Part shown: piece after piece, positions 1 through 9,068 of the stretch
Layout of the letters: each line of letters opens with the position of its first letter
How positions within the stretch are numbered: position 1 is the first letter of the stretch
Assembly: GCA_945865375.1 (NCBI GenBank)
Contig: CAMBEJ010000034.1
Location: forward strand, 1 to 40,286
Direction of reading: 5' to 3'
Length of the DNA: 40,286 bases
Source of the DNA: Akkermansia muciniphila
GTDB taxonomy: Bacteria; Verrucomicrobiota; Verrucomicrobiia; Limisphaerales; F1-80-MAGS106
Program-made: the position numbers and the translations under genes
Notes under the pieces: generated by a model
Seen by the model: the letters and a program-made list of their open reading frames with translations, nothing else
Database searches by the model: none
Told to the model about the DNA's origin: nothing

Positions 1-87
1 CTCGTTTTCCTTCACAGGAACCCGACGGCCGTCGAGATTCTCGGTGAGTTCGCCAAGTGGAACGAGTGGCCAATTTTCACCCGCCAT
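1..87 (-). CDS. hsdS: Type I restriction specificity subunit, N-terminal start only (cut by window edge)
   Basis: The first 29 codons run off the left edge. The ATG lies inside the last codons of hsdM, so the two genes overlap by 11 bases, the usual arrangement for co-translated hsdM and hsdS. The visible residues include [20 protein letters not shown], which is the characteristic opening of HsdS proteins (a short strand 'W..VPLGE' followed by the first target-recognition domain with 'LDxxRxPV'). HsdS would give the M2S methylase and R2M2S nuclease their DNA target. Nothing can be said about the recognition domains because they lie outside the window. The call rests on position behind hsdM and on the opening motif. 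Confidence 0.8.
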   Translation of the reverse strand, partial: MAGENWPLVPLGELTENLDGRRVPVKENE

Positions 88-1663
88 AACCCAGCCCCCT
101 CAGGTTTGCTTTGATGGCCTTCTCCAGTTTCGCGGACTCGGCGAACTGGGCGTGCAGTTCGGCGACTAAGCGCGGCATTTTTTCCTCGAAGGGGTCGCCG
201 TCGTCTTCGATTTCCTCGGCACCGACGTAGCGGCCGGGCGTGAGCACATGGCCGTGCGAGGCGATTTCGGCGGTGGTGGCGGACTTGCAGAAGCCAGCAA
301 CATCGGCGTAGACCGCTGTGAGGTTCTTGGTTGAAGAGTCGCCACGCCACGAGTGGTAGGTGCCGGTGATTTTCTCCAGGTCGGAGTCGGTCAGTTCGCG
401 GTGGACGCGGTCGATGAGGGTGCCGAGTTTGCGGGCGTCGATGAAGAGGGTCTGTTTGCGGCGGTCGCGGAAGCCGCGTTTGGCGTCGGCGTTTTTGTTT
501 TTCGCGAGGAACCAGAGGCAGACGGGGATCTGAGTGCTGTAGAAGAGCTGGCCGGGGAGGGCGACCATGCAGTCCACAAGGTCGGCCTCGATGAGGGCGC
601 GGCGGATGTCGCCTTCGCCGGATTGGTTGGAGGACATGGCTCCATTGGCCGAGACGGAGCCGGCCATGCCGTCCGGGGCCATGTGGTGGATGATGTGCTG
701 GATCCACCCAAAGTTGGCGTTGCCCTTTGGTGGCAGGCCATATTTCCACCGCACGTCGTCGTCTTTGCGGAACCAGTCGCTGACGTTGAAGGGGAAGTTC
801 GCGAGGGTGTAGTCGGCCTTGAGGTCGGGGTGGAGGTCGTTGCGGAAGGTGTCGGCGGCGTATTTCCCGAGATCGCCCTCGATGCCGCGGATGGCGAGGT
901 TCATGACGGCGAGCTTCCAAGTGGTCGGGTTGGACTCTTGGCCGTAGATGCTGATGTCACCGAGTTTGCCGCCGTGGGCTTCGATGAATTTCTCGCTCTG
1001 CACAAATAGGCCCGCCGAACCGTGGCAGCAGTCATAGACCCGGCCCTTGTAGGGGGCGATCATGAAGACGAGGAGCTTATCGACACACTGCGGTGTGTAG
1101 AACTCGCCGCCGCGCTTGCCCTCCGCACTGGCGAAGCGGCCGAGAAAGTATTCATAGACGCGGCCGAGGATGTCCTTGGAGCGGTTTTCCCGATCGCCAA
1201 GACCAATGGTGCCGATGACATCAATGAGCTCGCCAAGGCTATGCTTGTCGAGGGCGGGACGGGCGTAGTCTTTCGGGAGGACGCCTTTGAGGCGCGGGTT
1301 GTCGCGCTCGATGGCGACCATGGCGTCGTCCACGGTCTTGCCGATGGTGGGCTGCTTGGCGCTGGTCCCGCACGCGCGGGATGGGGACCAGCGGGCATCG
1401 GCGGGCACCCAGAAGACGTTCTCGGCTTTATATTCGTCGGGGTCTTCGGCATTGGCCCCGGCGTAGTCGCCCTCTCCAGCGAGGAGCTTGGCGCGGTGTT
1501 CCTCGAAGGTGTCGGAGATGTATTTGAGGAAGATGAGGCCGAGGACGACGTGCTTGTATTCCGCCGCGTCCATGTTGTTGGGCAGCTTATCAGCGGTGAG
1601 CCAGAGTTTGGCTTCGAAGCCGATGGTGGCGGTGGAGGTCTCCGTGTTTGGTTTACGTGCCAT
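77..1663 (-). CDS. hsdM: Type I restriction-modification N6-adenine DNA methyltransferase subunit (HsdM)
   Basis: The protein has 528 residues if started at the ATG at 1663 (MARKPNTET...). An upstream in-frame ATG exists at 1795, but the residues before 1663 overlap an older gene fossil in another frame and do not look like HsdM. Residues 16-60 form the HsdM N-terminal helical domain ([40 protein letters not shown]), and residues 170-200 carry [20 protein letters not shown]. The SAM-binding and catalytic motifs are altered: family members normally read DPCCGSGG, here residues 211-218 read DCCHGSAG; the catalytic NPPF is NFPF at 289-292. Residues further on ([39 protein letters not shown]) are typical. 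It would methylate adenine together with HsdS. Whether it is active is doubtful. No hsdR is visible on this side of the window. Confidence 0.9.
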   Translation of the reverse strand: MARKPNTETSTATIGFEAKLWLTADKLPNNMDAAEYKHVVLGLIFLKYISDTFEEHRAKLLAGEGDYAGANAEDPDEYKAENVFWVPADARWSPSRACGTSAKQPTIGKTVDDAMVAIERDNPRLKGVLPKDYARPALDKHSLGELIDVIGTIGLGDRENRSKDILGRVYEYFLGRFASAEGKRGGEFYTPQCVDKLLVFMIAPYKGRVYDCCHGSAGLFVQSEKFIEAHGGKLGDISIYGQESNPTTWKLAVMNLAIRGIEGDLGKYAADTFRNDLHPDLKADYTLANFPFNVSDWFRKDDDVRWKYGLPPKGNANFGWIQHIIHHMAPDGMAGSVSANGAMSSNQSGEGDIRRALIEADLVDCMVALPGQLFYSTQIPVCLWFLAKNKNADAKRGFRDRRKQTLFIDARKLGTLIDRVHRELTDSDLEKITGTYHSWRGDSSTKNLTAVYADVAGFCKSATTAEIASHGHVLTPGRYVGAEEIEDDGDPFEEKMPRLVAELHAQFAESAKLEKAIKANLRGLGYGG

Positions 1664-2003
1664 GATCAGCGGGGGTGATCCAGAGGTTACTCTCGGTGCC
1701 GATGTTCTCGGCTTCGGGGCGGTTGAGCTGGGAATCGAACCGCGCCTCGGAGAGCAGATCCTGGAAGCCTTCGGCGTGATAGCAGCAGGGGTCATGCAAG
1801 AGGCCTCGGCGGATGGAGGCGCTGGCTTTCTCTAGTGTGGTTCGATGGGCGGCGAAGCACATGGAAATGAGGCCTCTGACGGGCGCGGAGTATTCCTGGG
1901 ATTTAAGACCGAAGTTGGCGCGGAGCTGGTCGGCGGCATCCCAGAGGCATTGCCCCCGCAGAGCGCTGGAGATGTCCTTTTCCGTTGTGGCAATCCGGAG
2001 CAT
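1653..2003 (-). pseudogene. Fossil N-terminus of a second hsdM, directly upstream of the intact one
   Basis: The reading frame opens with MLRIATTEKDISSALRGQ and LWDAADQLRANFGLKSQEYS, which is the N-terminal signature of another HsdM subfamily. The normal continuation 'LGLIFLRFADHKF' is corrupted to [20 protein letters not shown]. Later residues [20 protein letters not shown] still follow the family pattern (AxGxxxLPExARFSxLLxLPE), then the frame ends at about the start of the functional hsdM. It is clearly related to, but different from, the intact hsdM, so it is a remnant of a second R-M locus rather than a duplication of the neighbour. No methylase catalytic motifs remain. Confidence 0.7.
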
Positions 2004-2397
2004 GGCGTGGGGCAGAGCTTATTGGGCTAAATCCCAAACGCAAACCGGAAGGACTTAATCTGACACTTTAATTCCTGTCGTTTAAATGCCAGCTTTAGGG
2101 AGAGTTTACGGCAAAGGGGGGTGGTGTATGGCGCTTGTAATCGAGCAGCCCCGGCATTAGAAACAATCCAGATCAGATTTATGTAAGCTGAACAAATCCA
2201 AATTTAGCGTAGCTTCGGCTACGGCCTCATCGAAAAACCGCGAACTTTTCAAATCCAGAGGCCAGCCCAAGACACGCGCCCATCGGGGGCGGCTTGGAGC
2301 ATTCTCTGGATGGGTGCTTCGCGGTACCTTCGATGGGGGTGCGACAGGTTCGCGCCCCTTTTTTGCCGTGGTTCGCAGTTTCGCTTCAAATTGCGAT
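2004..2397. other. Gene-free stretch between hsdM fossil and secreted-protein genes
   Basis: I see no convincing gene here. A small UUCG-capped hairpin (6-bp arms CGTAGC/GCTACG) lies at 2208-2223 but has no T-run on either strand, so it is not a standard terminator. Short frames on both strands look like chance frames. Confidence 0.4.
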
Positions 2398-3099
2398 ATG
2401 CGATTCATGATTTTTGCGGCATCGCACTTGGATGGAGGGGCATCGGATCAGGTTGGTCCGAGAGAATCTCTTCACGCTCGTGCGCCAGGAGTCCGCGAAA
2501 ATGTCTCCAACGGTAGTTTCACCTGCGTTTTTGCATTGGTTGGGTGCTTGCTTTCCGTTTCGAACCTGTCGGCCCAAATCACTGCCAAAGGGATGGTAAT
2601 TCCAGTGTTCGTGGGGTCGGAATCAAAGCCCACTGCCTTGGTGCACGTGAAAGAACTGATCAATGACTACCGTCGCGTCGGTTTTTTTCGCATCGGGGCA
2701 ATGCCGCTGGTTGTGCTGGACGGTCTAACCATCGAGCTCAAACAAATCAGGAATCTGAGCGCTTCTTTTAAAGAGGTTCACAAGGGAGTTTTGATCAACA
2801 AACACCCAGACCTTTTGGAAGCCCGCGATGTCCGCATAATCATCACGGCAGAAGAAACCCCAAGGCTTCAGGCCAAAACGATGCGTTTTGTAGACGCAGG
2901 GAGATGGCGCTTTTTCGACGGAATTCTATACGCAGGATCGGATCACCCGGTTCAGTTTTCTCAGGGCACCCTTCAACTTCACGGGCCTTCAGCGGGTCGC
3001 TTCACCTATAGGACCGGAGGCAAGGCCGAAGAACTCCAACTGTTCTGTGATGTTGTGATTCCCGGCGGCGACGATTCCAAAGCTCTCCTACCCAAATGA
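2398..3099 (+). CDS. Secreted hypothetical protein
   Basis: The reading frame is open from 2314; I prefer the ATG at 2398 but no good ribosome site settles it, and the start may be later still, because the signal peptide (hydrophobic run FTCVFALVGCLLSVSNLSA then Q) begins only about 45 residues after 2398. The mature part of roughly 170 residues is rich in beta-strand-like alternations and has no motif I recognise. Its stop codon overlaps the start of the next gene (ATGA at 3096-3099), so the two are probably translated together and may act as a pair outside the cytoplasm. Function unknown. Confidence 0.6.
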   Translation: MRFMIFAASHLDGGASDQVGPRESLHARAPGVRENVSNGSFTCVFALVGCLLSVSNLSAQITAKGMVIPVFVGSESKPTALVHVKELINDYRRVGFFRIGAMPLVVLDGLTIELKQIRNLSASFKEVHKGVLINKHPDLLEARDVRIIITAEETPRLQAKTMRFVDAGRWRFFDGILYAGSDHPVQFSQGTLQLHGPSAGRFTYRTGGKAEELQLFCDVVIPGGDDSKALLPK

Positions 3100-5309
3100 A
3101 AATACTACTTCTGCTTCTTGTTGTGGCGGCTCACTCCCCTTGCTGGGCTCAATCGAGTGACAACCTTGTGCTCCAAGGCCGCGCGTTTCTGGTGGCGAAG
3201 GACATGCCGAATGCCAACGCTCGTTTTGCCGCCGCCGTCGCGGCCTCCCCGAATCATCAAGCCGCCAATGCACTCTATGCGGCGACACGGCTCCTTTCCT
3301 TACCCTATAGCGCACCCGGCAAAGAGTTGATGGATCGCCTCGGAGTCTCGCTAACTAACCGAAACATTTACAACTGGACTGCGAAACTGCCGAAAAACAA
3401 ACAGGGCCAAGTCGTTCCCCCCAACAATTTCAATGCAATGGAGTTCACCGCATTCCTGCGGAGTCACGTCCTGCCGGAGATTCAGGGGGCGCTGGGCAAT
3501 CACACTAGAGCTTCAGATCGTAACTTCCTGTTACATCTCAGCAGCAACGAAACCAAGGTGAGCGAAGTGACTCTCGATTACGGGGACATCCAGGTGTTCC
3601 GAACGTTTCTCCACGGAATGGAGTTCATTATCAACACAGTCGATAGCCATAACTTCGACGCCCAACTTACCGCCCTTTATCTGATGAACGAGGAAGGAAG
3701 TCTTAACCTTGAGAACTTGCTCACGACATACACCCAAGCTCTGACTTTCGCCAAACCCGATGATCTCCCAGGTGCGCGCCTCGCGTTTCGGAATTTTGTG
3801 GACACTTACGTGATCGCCTCAGATTTCATCCGCAAACGACCTCAGAAGACCATTCGCCTCTTTAATTACGATCCAACCATGGACACCAGTGAAGGCAAGT
3901 TCAGACAAACAGTGATCGAATTGAAAGCCTCGTTGGACGGGCCAGTAACCCTGACCTACGCAACGAATGGAACTCAACGCGTTCAGGCGAACTTCGGCCG
4001 ATTTCTCGATGGGTCAAATCCCATTCGTTCCTTGCTGCCGGAGTTTCGAGAAAATGACGTGCTTCTCGGATCTCTCCAGGATCCAGCTTTTCATGGAGTA
4101 GTTTCTGGAATCACCCCGAGCGAATTCTATACGTTCTTTGAGGCGCAGATGGGGGTGAGGTTGCTTCCGAACTTTAACCTTCATGCGCTCCCCACCGTTT
4201 CCCTCTTTGCCGTCGATGGCCGCCGGTATTCCATCCAAGGGTCCTCGGATCTTCTTCGGTGGACGGAGTTGACGTCTCGCACCGGGGCGGGTGGCACGGT
4301 GTCCTTCATTGATCCCGAATGGACCCGACAAGTTCGTCGATTTTACCGAGCCGTTGACATGTCAGACTTCCTTTTCTTCGAGGGCACGGTTGTGGATGCG
4401 GCTAGCGGCAAACCTATTCAAGGTGCCGTGGTTGGCTCGTCATTTGATCCGCAAACCGCACTGACAGACTCTGAAGGGCACTTCGCACTTCAGACAAGAC
4501 GATCTAGCAAAACTCGTGGACCCAACACCCTGAACGTGAAAATCAGTGGTTACACGACTGCGCAAATCTACGGTGAAATCAAAAATGGAAAGATGGCGAT
4601 TGTGGAATTGGCAATTCGAGGGGTTGGCGTGTCCGGCCAGGCCGACATCACCGGCAAGGTGGCGGAGTTTCGATTCGATGGGGAGGGTCAGAATTACGCG
4701 CAGCCGAAGGAACCTCTATTGGCCGCCTCCATCCGGTTCACGACTGATCGGGCTGGTGCTCCGAACAGGTCGCTGGCGGTCCCAGAGTCCGGCTTCGTTG
4801 GTTCGTTGGATCATGACTACTTGAAAGGCCGACACCAATGGACATGGTCGGCGTGGATCCGTTCAGACTTCCCTGAGCGAGCGAACCAAATTGTCTACTC
4901 CGAAGACGCACGCGGGAATATTGCTGATGTTCAGGTCAGCAAAGGTCAAGTGCTCGTGAACACGTGGAACGCAGACGTGCCGGGCAACTGGTCCTCGGCT
5001 CTCGTGTCCGCGACGGTCATAGCCGGAAAGTGGTTCCACCTCGCAGTTACGTTCGACTCGCCTTCGGGCAACCTGGGAGAATGCCCCATATTCGTCGATG
5101 GCCAAGCTCGGTTTGTCGGAACGCTTCCGATGGTAAAGTCTTTCGAGGCTACAGCGAACACTCATGCGTTCGCGATCGGCCAAAACATCGGCAGCATCAC
5201 GGGCGGCCAACCCTCACAGGAATTTGCCGGGGCGATCGACGACGTACAAATATTCGAGCGAGCCCTGCGCCCTGACGAGATCCCAGGACTTTTGGTACCT
5301 AGAGAATGA
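3096..5309 (+). CDS. Large secreted protein with carboxypeptidase-regulatory-like and LamG-like domains
   Basis: This 737-residue protein starts with a clear signal peptide (MKILLLLLVVAAHSPCWAQ). Residues 20-75 resemble a TPR pair (accumulating Ala, 'FAAAVAASPNHQAANALYAA'). Residues 365-415 look like the 'tandem autotransporter-like' segment common in Verrucomicrobiota (YSIQGSSDLLRWTELTSRTG). Residues 425-500 fit a carboxypeptidase regulatory-like beta-sandwich (FEGTVVDAASGKPIQGAVVG, then TDSEGHFAL). Residues 520-735 fit a concanavalin-A/LamG laminin-G fold (AEFRFDGEG, WTWSAWIRSD, GKWFHLAVTFD, FAGAIDDVQIFERALRPDEI). The role is likely surface binding of a glycan or protein, but no enzyme motif is seen. 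It overlaps the preceding gene by four bases. Confidence 0.75.
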   Translation: MKILLLLLVVAAHSPCWAQSSDNLVLQGRAFLVAKDMPNANARFAAAVAASPNHQAANALYAATRLLSLPYSAPGKELMDRLGVSLTNRNIYNWTAKLPKNKQGQVVPPNNFNAMEFTAFLRSHVLPEIQGALGNHTRASDRNFLLHLSSNETKVSEVTLDYGDIQVFRTFLHGMEFIINTVDSHNFDAQLTALYLMNEEGSLNLENLLTTYTQALTFAKPDDLPGARLAFRNFVDTYVIASDFIRKRPQKTIRLFNYDPTMDTSEGKFRQTVIELKASLDGPVTLTYATNGTQRVQANFGRFLDGSNPIRSLLPEFRENDVLLGSLQDPAFHGVVSGITPSEFYTFFEAQMGVRLLPNFNLHALPTVSLFAVDGRRYSIQGSSDLLRWTELTSRTGAGGTVSFIDPEWTRQVRRFYRAVDMSDFLFFEGTVVDAASGKPIQGAVVGSSFDPQTALTDSEGHFALQTRRSSKTRGPNTLNVKISGYTTAQIYGEIKNGKMAIVELAIRGVGVSGQADITGKVAEFRFDGEGQNYAQPKEPLLAASIRFTTDRAGAPNRSLAVPESGFVGSLDHDYLKGRHQWTWSAWIRSDFPERANQIVYSEDARGNIADVQVSKGQVLVNTWNADVPGNWSSALVSATVIAGKWFHLAVTFDSPSGNLGECPIFVDGQARFVGTLPMVKSFEATANTHAFAIGQNIGSITGGQPSQEFAGAIDDVQIFERALRPDEIPGLLVPRE

Positions 5310-6168
5310 CCGACCCGCTTATGAAGGACTGGATTGGAGCTTCATAGTGCGACTGGTATTTCTTTCAGATCATAATCGCAGGAGGATTTCGGTTCACGGA
5401 GAGTAAATCCTCGGCGTCGAGAACTTGCCCATCCATGTTCCCATGCCTACCTTGGGGACATGCCAAGTCTTGAAAATGCTGTTCCTCTTCAGAATCAAAA
5501 CCAGTTGATGCGACGTGAAATGCGGTCGAAGAAGGTCATGCGTTACCTTCAGATCACGGAAGTCTCGCAGTGCGCGCTCAGCCTCCGACGTGAAGCGAAA
5601 GCTTGGGAACACCAAGTGAAAGCGTGTCACTCCATGGGGATTGCCGGGATCGAGTCGGCCGCAACTGCTACCAAGGCCCTGCTCGCAACCCGTGCGATGA
5701 TGTGGGAGATTATCGGCATGCCCAAGCGCCCTGCGCGGCCAGTCCTCAAGGAACAAACGGCCCGCGTAATCAGGGACGCGCTGCCGGAGGAGATCCTGGT
5801 GCCAGAGGAGCCGACCTCGGGACCACCGACAGAGCCTCCGATGGACAGGCAGGTTTGCGAGCCCGGAGAGTGATTTTCTCGTTTAATAATGATTTTCTGC
5901 CCCACACTGGCCCTGTCCTTTCCGGGAGTGCTGAGCCGTTCAAGGACACGGTGGCAGTCCGGGTGTCTGATGCTGCGCGGTGCGATGGCGGTTCTTTTGA
6001 CGGCGTGATGTTTTTCTGTTCGGCGAGCCGCTTCCTGTGATCCACGGCTTTCGCTGGCGACTTGAGCACAGCGGCAACGTCGGCTCGACTCAAGCTGCGG
6101 TAATTCGCTGGGCGTTCATCGGGCATGGGTTTGATTTTCAACTTTGCTGGCAAAGGGTGTGAACTCAC
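5310..6168. other. Poorly resolved left part of the integrative element
   Basis: Frames are open on both strands but none is decisive. Besides the plus-strand candidate at 5460-5873, a minus-strand frame with a GTG start at 6168 runs to 5770 and its first 45 residues (SLSRADVAAVLKSPAKAVDH) look protein-like; its C-terminal half overlaps the plus candidate. The left border of the element should lie in or before this stretch. I searched by eye for a copy of the tRNA-Leu 3' half and found none. Confidence 0.35.
5460..5873 (+). CDS. Hypothetical protein, possibly cargo of the integrative element
   Basis: The frame gives up to 137 residues; a later start at 5508 (MRREMRSKKVMRYLQITEVS) is equally possible. 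Third codon positions are GC-rich in the second half, as in the neighbouring real genes, and the C-terminus is a Pro/Glu-rich tail. I recognise no family. It runs opposite to the replication genes of the element. It could also be a chance frame opposite a minus-strand frame (5770-6168). Confidence 0.35.
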   Translation: MPSLENAVPLQNQNQLMRREMRSKKVMRYLQITEVSQCALSLRREAKAWEHQVKACHSMGIAGIESAATATKALLATRAMMWEIIGMPKRPARPVLKEQTARVIRDALPEEILVPEEPTSGPPTEPPMDRQVCEPGE

Positions 6169-6182
6169 ACGGTTTGGCTTCC

Positions 6183-6208
6183 GCAGTAACCGCAGTAACG
6201 GCAGTAAC
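6183..6208. repeat. Three tandem GCAGTAAC repeats (iteron-like)
   Basis: Three head-to-tail copies of GCAGTAAC, spaced nine bases apart, lie just beyond the terminator of the primase/helicase operon. An inverted TTACTGCGG followed by two degenerate GCTGCGG units lies at about 6260-6287 on the other side of the hairpin. Tandem short repeats near primase and helicase genes of integrative elements often serve as replication initiator sites; that role is inferred here. Confidence 0.5.
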
Positions 6209-6223
6209 CCCCTATACTTATTA

Positions 6224-6262
6224 GAAAAAAGGGGGGTATTCCCTATAGAGTATACCCCCTTA
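6224..6262 (-). terminator. Rho-independent terminator of the primase-helicase operon
   Basis: On the minus strand a stem of nine or ten pairs (AAGGGGGTAT with ATACCCCCC, one bulge) encloses a 12-base loop and is followed at once by TTTTTT. It sits about 30 bases after the stop codon of the helicase gene at 6292. Confidence 0.85.
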
Positions 6263-6291
6263 CTGCGGTAGCTGCGGTGGCTGCGGAATCG

Positions 6292-8046
6292 TCATTTTCG
6301 CGTCACCGTGTAGAGTTTTGACTTAAAGTTGCCTCCGTCTGAAGGGTTGTCGCGTGCGAGATACTTTTCCTCGCGTGTCACATTGAAGCCTTCAACTTCG
6401 ATCATGTTCTGTTCGCGAAAAAGCTTTCCCATGATCGTGCCGATTGCTTTTTTCCCCTTGGCTTCATCTGCGCCGCTCCGAAGTCCTGGGACCTCGATGT
6501 CAGCATTGCCGCACAAACCAAACAGCTCCGTGGCGGTCATAGCCTGGCCCAGCTCGCCGGTCTCGCTGATGGCCAAGACGACACTTCGAAGCCAGACCAG
6601 AGCCGGATTGCTCACACGTTCTTGCGCCTCCTGATGCCCCTCCATTATAGGCACGGTCCCGAAGATGTTCTGCGCAATCCAATCCACCGTTTGGCACCAC
6701 TCACGAAAAGAATGCCGAGTTTCCCCGGTGTGCGGTTTCCCTCGCCGGTGCCACTCTCGGATCACAGCAAAGACGCAACCGAGGTAATATGCCTGGTGCG
6801 CCCGGACATGGGACAACAATTCGCCCTCTGGGTAATTGGCGAAAACGAAACCCAGCGGCTTTTTCTTATTCCGGATGATATTGCTCCGATTGGCAAAATC
6901 CCGCGTCGTGTCCACGCCATTGGATGTCAGGAACACGAAGTAGTTTTCCGGCGTCACTGTGACCGAACCACGATGCGGCACGCGACACGGAAACGTCCCC
7001 TCCGCCGTCATGAACGCCTCCAAATGCGCGCTTTCAAAGCGCCCTCGGAAATTATCGAATTGGATGAATGGTCGCCCTGCGACAAGTGCCTGATCCAAGG
7101 TTTCATCTACCGAGCCGACACCGCCCTCGCGATTTGTCACAAGGGTTAGTTGCTCGTTGTATATCGCTGCCGCGACCCTCTGCCTGTAACCCTTGCCAGC
7201 CTGTGACGCGTCCGCTTCGGCAACGTCTGCCGGTACGCGTCCCCTCAGGAACTTGCCGGACTTCAGGGCGGGCGTCATGAGACTCGCTACCGCCCTTGAT
7301 CCGTCGCCCTCGCTCTGAAAATCGAACTCCGCCAACAGCCCCCGCAATGCATGGACCGCCTCCGCCAGCTCCACAATCGGCGGTGTGCTTCCTCCTGTTA
7401 TCAAGAGTCGAGTCTGTTCGTCATACCCAAGCCCAGCGACGGACAGTCTGCCGTCAACCTCCCGCAGGATCGGGCAGTTTATCAGCCCTTCAACATACGG
7501 GAGCAGTAGCGCCGCCTCCTGGCTTTGCAACAGGGCATCCGCCATGTCATGCGGGCAACATGTGGGTTTCAGCACCCATTCGTGCTTCTCGGCTTTCCGC
7601 CATACAACCAACGACGCAAACTTTTCGAAGAAGGACCGGGCCGCCGACGGTCGTAGAATCTCCAGCCCCAGTAATCCATCGTCCCTTTTCACGAGGCTCA
7701 CGACAGCACCTCCGCGCGCGAATAGCCGCTTGGTGGGAGCAATCAGCCTGAAAAGCTGGTTGGCGCAGTGCGTGATGGTCACGACACCGCCGGGCAGTTT
7801 CAAAATCGGAAGACCGTCCCCGCTTTGTTCACCGGGAGATTTCGCGGGTGCGGGTTCTTCGCGATCTTCGCCTTCACCATTGCCAGCAAGGTATTCAGAA
7901 GTGGAAGAATCGTCTTTATACTTTGGTGCATAGGCTTGCTTTCCGTCCGCGCCGGGTGGTATCGTTTCGGTGTCGGCATTCTCGGTTTCTTGCGGCGTTG
8001 CTTCCAGGCTCGCCGCTTTTTCTTTCAAGGGATCGTATATTTTCAC
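6292..8046 (-). CDS. Mobile-element replication ATPase/helicase-like protein
   Basis: A 584-residue protein with a low-complexity acidic N-terminus (about residues 1-85) followed by a folded region. I see a degenerate P-loop-like segment around residues 280-290 (DASQAGKGYRQ), an acidic Walker-B-like strand (RPFIQFDNFRG), an SNG sensor-like motif (FVFLTSNGVDTTRDFANRS) and an RHSFREWCQTVDWIAQNIFG block typical of ATPases that accompany primases on integrative elements in Verrucomicrobiota. It probably unwinds or loads at the element's origin. Its start overlaps the primase stop by four bases (ATGA at 8043-8046), so the pair is co-translated. Helicase activity is inferred from context, not from a canonical Walker A. 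Confidence 0.7.
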   Translation of the reverse strand: MKIYDPLKEKAASLEATPQETENADTETIPPGADGKQAYAPKYKDDSSTSEYLAGNGEGEDREEPAPAKSPGEQSGDGLPILKLPGGVVTITHCANQLFRLIAPTKRLFARGGAVVSLVKRDDGLLGLEILRPSAARSFFEKFASLVVWRKAEKHEWVLKPTCCPHDMADALLQSQEAALLLPYVEGLINCPILREVDGRLSVAGLGYDEQTRLLITGGSTPPIVELAEAVHALRGLLAEFDFQSEGDGSRAVASLMTPALKSGKFLRGRVPADVAEADASQAGKGYRQRVAAAIYNEQLTLVTNREGGVGSVDETLDQALVAGRPFIQFDNFRGRFESAHLEAFMTAEGTFPCRVPHRGSVTVTPENYFVFLTSNGVDTTRDFANRSNIIRNKKKPLGFVFANYPEGELLSHVRAHQAYYLGCVFAVIREWHRRGKPHTGETRHSFREWCQTVDWIAQNIFGTVPIMEGHQEAQERVSNPALVWLRSVVLAISETGELGQAMTATELFGLCGNADIEVPGLRSGADEAKGKKAIGTIMGKLFREQNMIEVEGFNVTREEKYLARDNPSDGGNFKSKLYTVTRK

Positions 8047-9044
8047 GTAGGTATCAGGTTTGAAATTTCATGGGCCAATTTCGGATCAATGCGGGTGCAG
8101 TCGTTCAAGTCTTCGATGGGTGAACCGTCCGCCATGACCAAGCCGGTGAAGTCGACGGCGTCAACCGTGGCCTCTACCGTGGCAAGTTGTTCCGCCCAGC
8201 GCGCGGCGGCGGCACGTCCGGGCTTGTCGGTGTGTGGAAAGATCCAGACTCTTTTGCCACCAAAGACGGGCAGGCTTGCAGGGTGAATGTTCATCCCAGC
8301 CCCCAGCATAGCGACGGCGGCGGCGTCAGCATGGTGCCCTTGGGCGTGGATGAAGTGGTGTGCGGCGGGCAGATCCCCGGAACCTTCGACGAAGAGCACG
8401 ACAGGGAATTGTTGCGACTCGCGCGCGCCAATGGGCCTCAACGCTTCCGAACCCGGCAACGTCCACGCCTTCGGGCCTTCAGGACTTCCCCAGCGTCCCC
8501 CGTCCATTCGGCGAACCTGGGCGTTCTTCCGTGCGTCGTCCGTGACAACCCACGACGGCAACCCCTTCCACGTGGTGAAATAGAGCAACCCACGCGAGGC
8601 CATGAGTTGAACGCCTTCAAGCGATACGTGGCGAAGCTTGGCGAGCAAGGGCATTGCGTGTCTGGGCGCGCCGTCCTCGCCGGGAACTGGCGACTCGAAA
8701 AATGGCCACTGCTCGCGTCGTGCCGCCTTCTCTCGTTCCTCGTTTTCAGGCTTGGGCTTTGGTGGACGTGGCGTTGCTGGTAACGAAGCTCCACCAGCAA
8801 TGGCTATGAACGCACGGCAGGCTTCCTTGTGAGGCAGGCCGCTGGCAAGGGCGTAGAAGCTCACGGCGTCGCCACGACCACAACCCGCGAAGCAGTTGAA
8901 CACGGTGCCGTCTGTCACGGAAAACGAATTGCTACGATCTTCGTGAAAAGGACAGCGGCAGGATTTGGACGGCTCACCTTCGAATCCGAAATGCCTCCAA
9001 AGGTCGTGAATGGTGAGGCGTTGTTTGGCTTCGGCGAGGTTCAT
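8043..9044 (-). CDS. CHC2 zinc-finger DNA primase with Toprim-like domain
   Basis: A 333-residue primase. Residues 15-65 carry the CHC2 zinc finger: Cys and His in SCRCPFHEDRSNSF, then the two cysteines in TVFNCFAGCGRGDAVSF. A Toprim-like core follows (VVLFVEGSGDLPAAHHFI with the conserved Glu, then AVAMLGAGMN and VWIFPHTDKPGRAAA with the Asp region altered to HTDKPG). It would make RNA primers for autonomous replication of the element after excision. A good ribosome site (AGAAAGGA) precedes the ATG at 9044. It lies between a small Cys-rich gene and the helicase gene. Confidence 0.85.
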   Translation of the reverse strand: MNLAEAKQRLTIHDLWRHFGFEGEPSKSCRCPFHEDRSNSFSVTDGTVFNCFAGCGRGDAVSFYALASGLPHKEACRAFIAIAGGASLPATPRPPKPKPENEEREKAARREQWPFFESPVPGEDGAPRHAMPLLAKLRHVSLEGVQLMASRGLLYFTTWKGLPSWVVTDDARKNAQVRRMDGGRWGSPEGPKAWTLPGSEALRPIGARESQQFPVVLFVEGSGDLPAAHHFIHAQGHHADAAAVAMLGAGMNIHPASLPVFGGKRVWIFPHTDKPGRAAAARWAEQLATVEATVDAVDFTGLVMADGSPIEDLNDCTRIDPKLAHEISNLIPT

Positions 9045-9068
9045 CGTCCGATCCTTTCTTGAACGGAC

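Noticed and set aside
391..1678. Long open frames on the plus strand and in other minus frames across hsdM (for example 353-1009, 1022-1678)
   Set aside because: They are antisense or shifted shadows of hsdM, with repetitive Gly/Val/Ala- or Arg/Pro-rich translations and no family features.
1720..1750. A TGGGAATCGAACC-like stretch that resembles a tRNA T-arm, considered as the far att site of the integrative element
   Set aside because: It is short, does not extend into the tRNA-Leu 3' end, and lies in the hsdM fossil frame.
5770..6168. A 132-codon minus-strand frame after the terminator
   Set aside because: It starts with GTG, lies beyond a strong terminator and becomes Pro/Arg-rich at its end; kept only as a note in the stretch entry.
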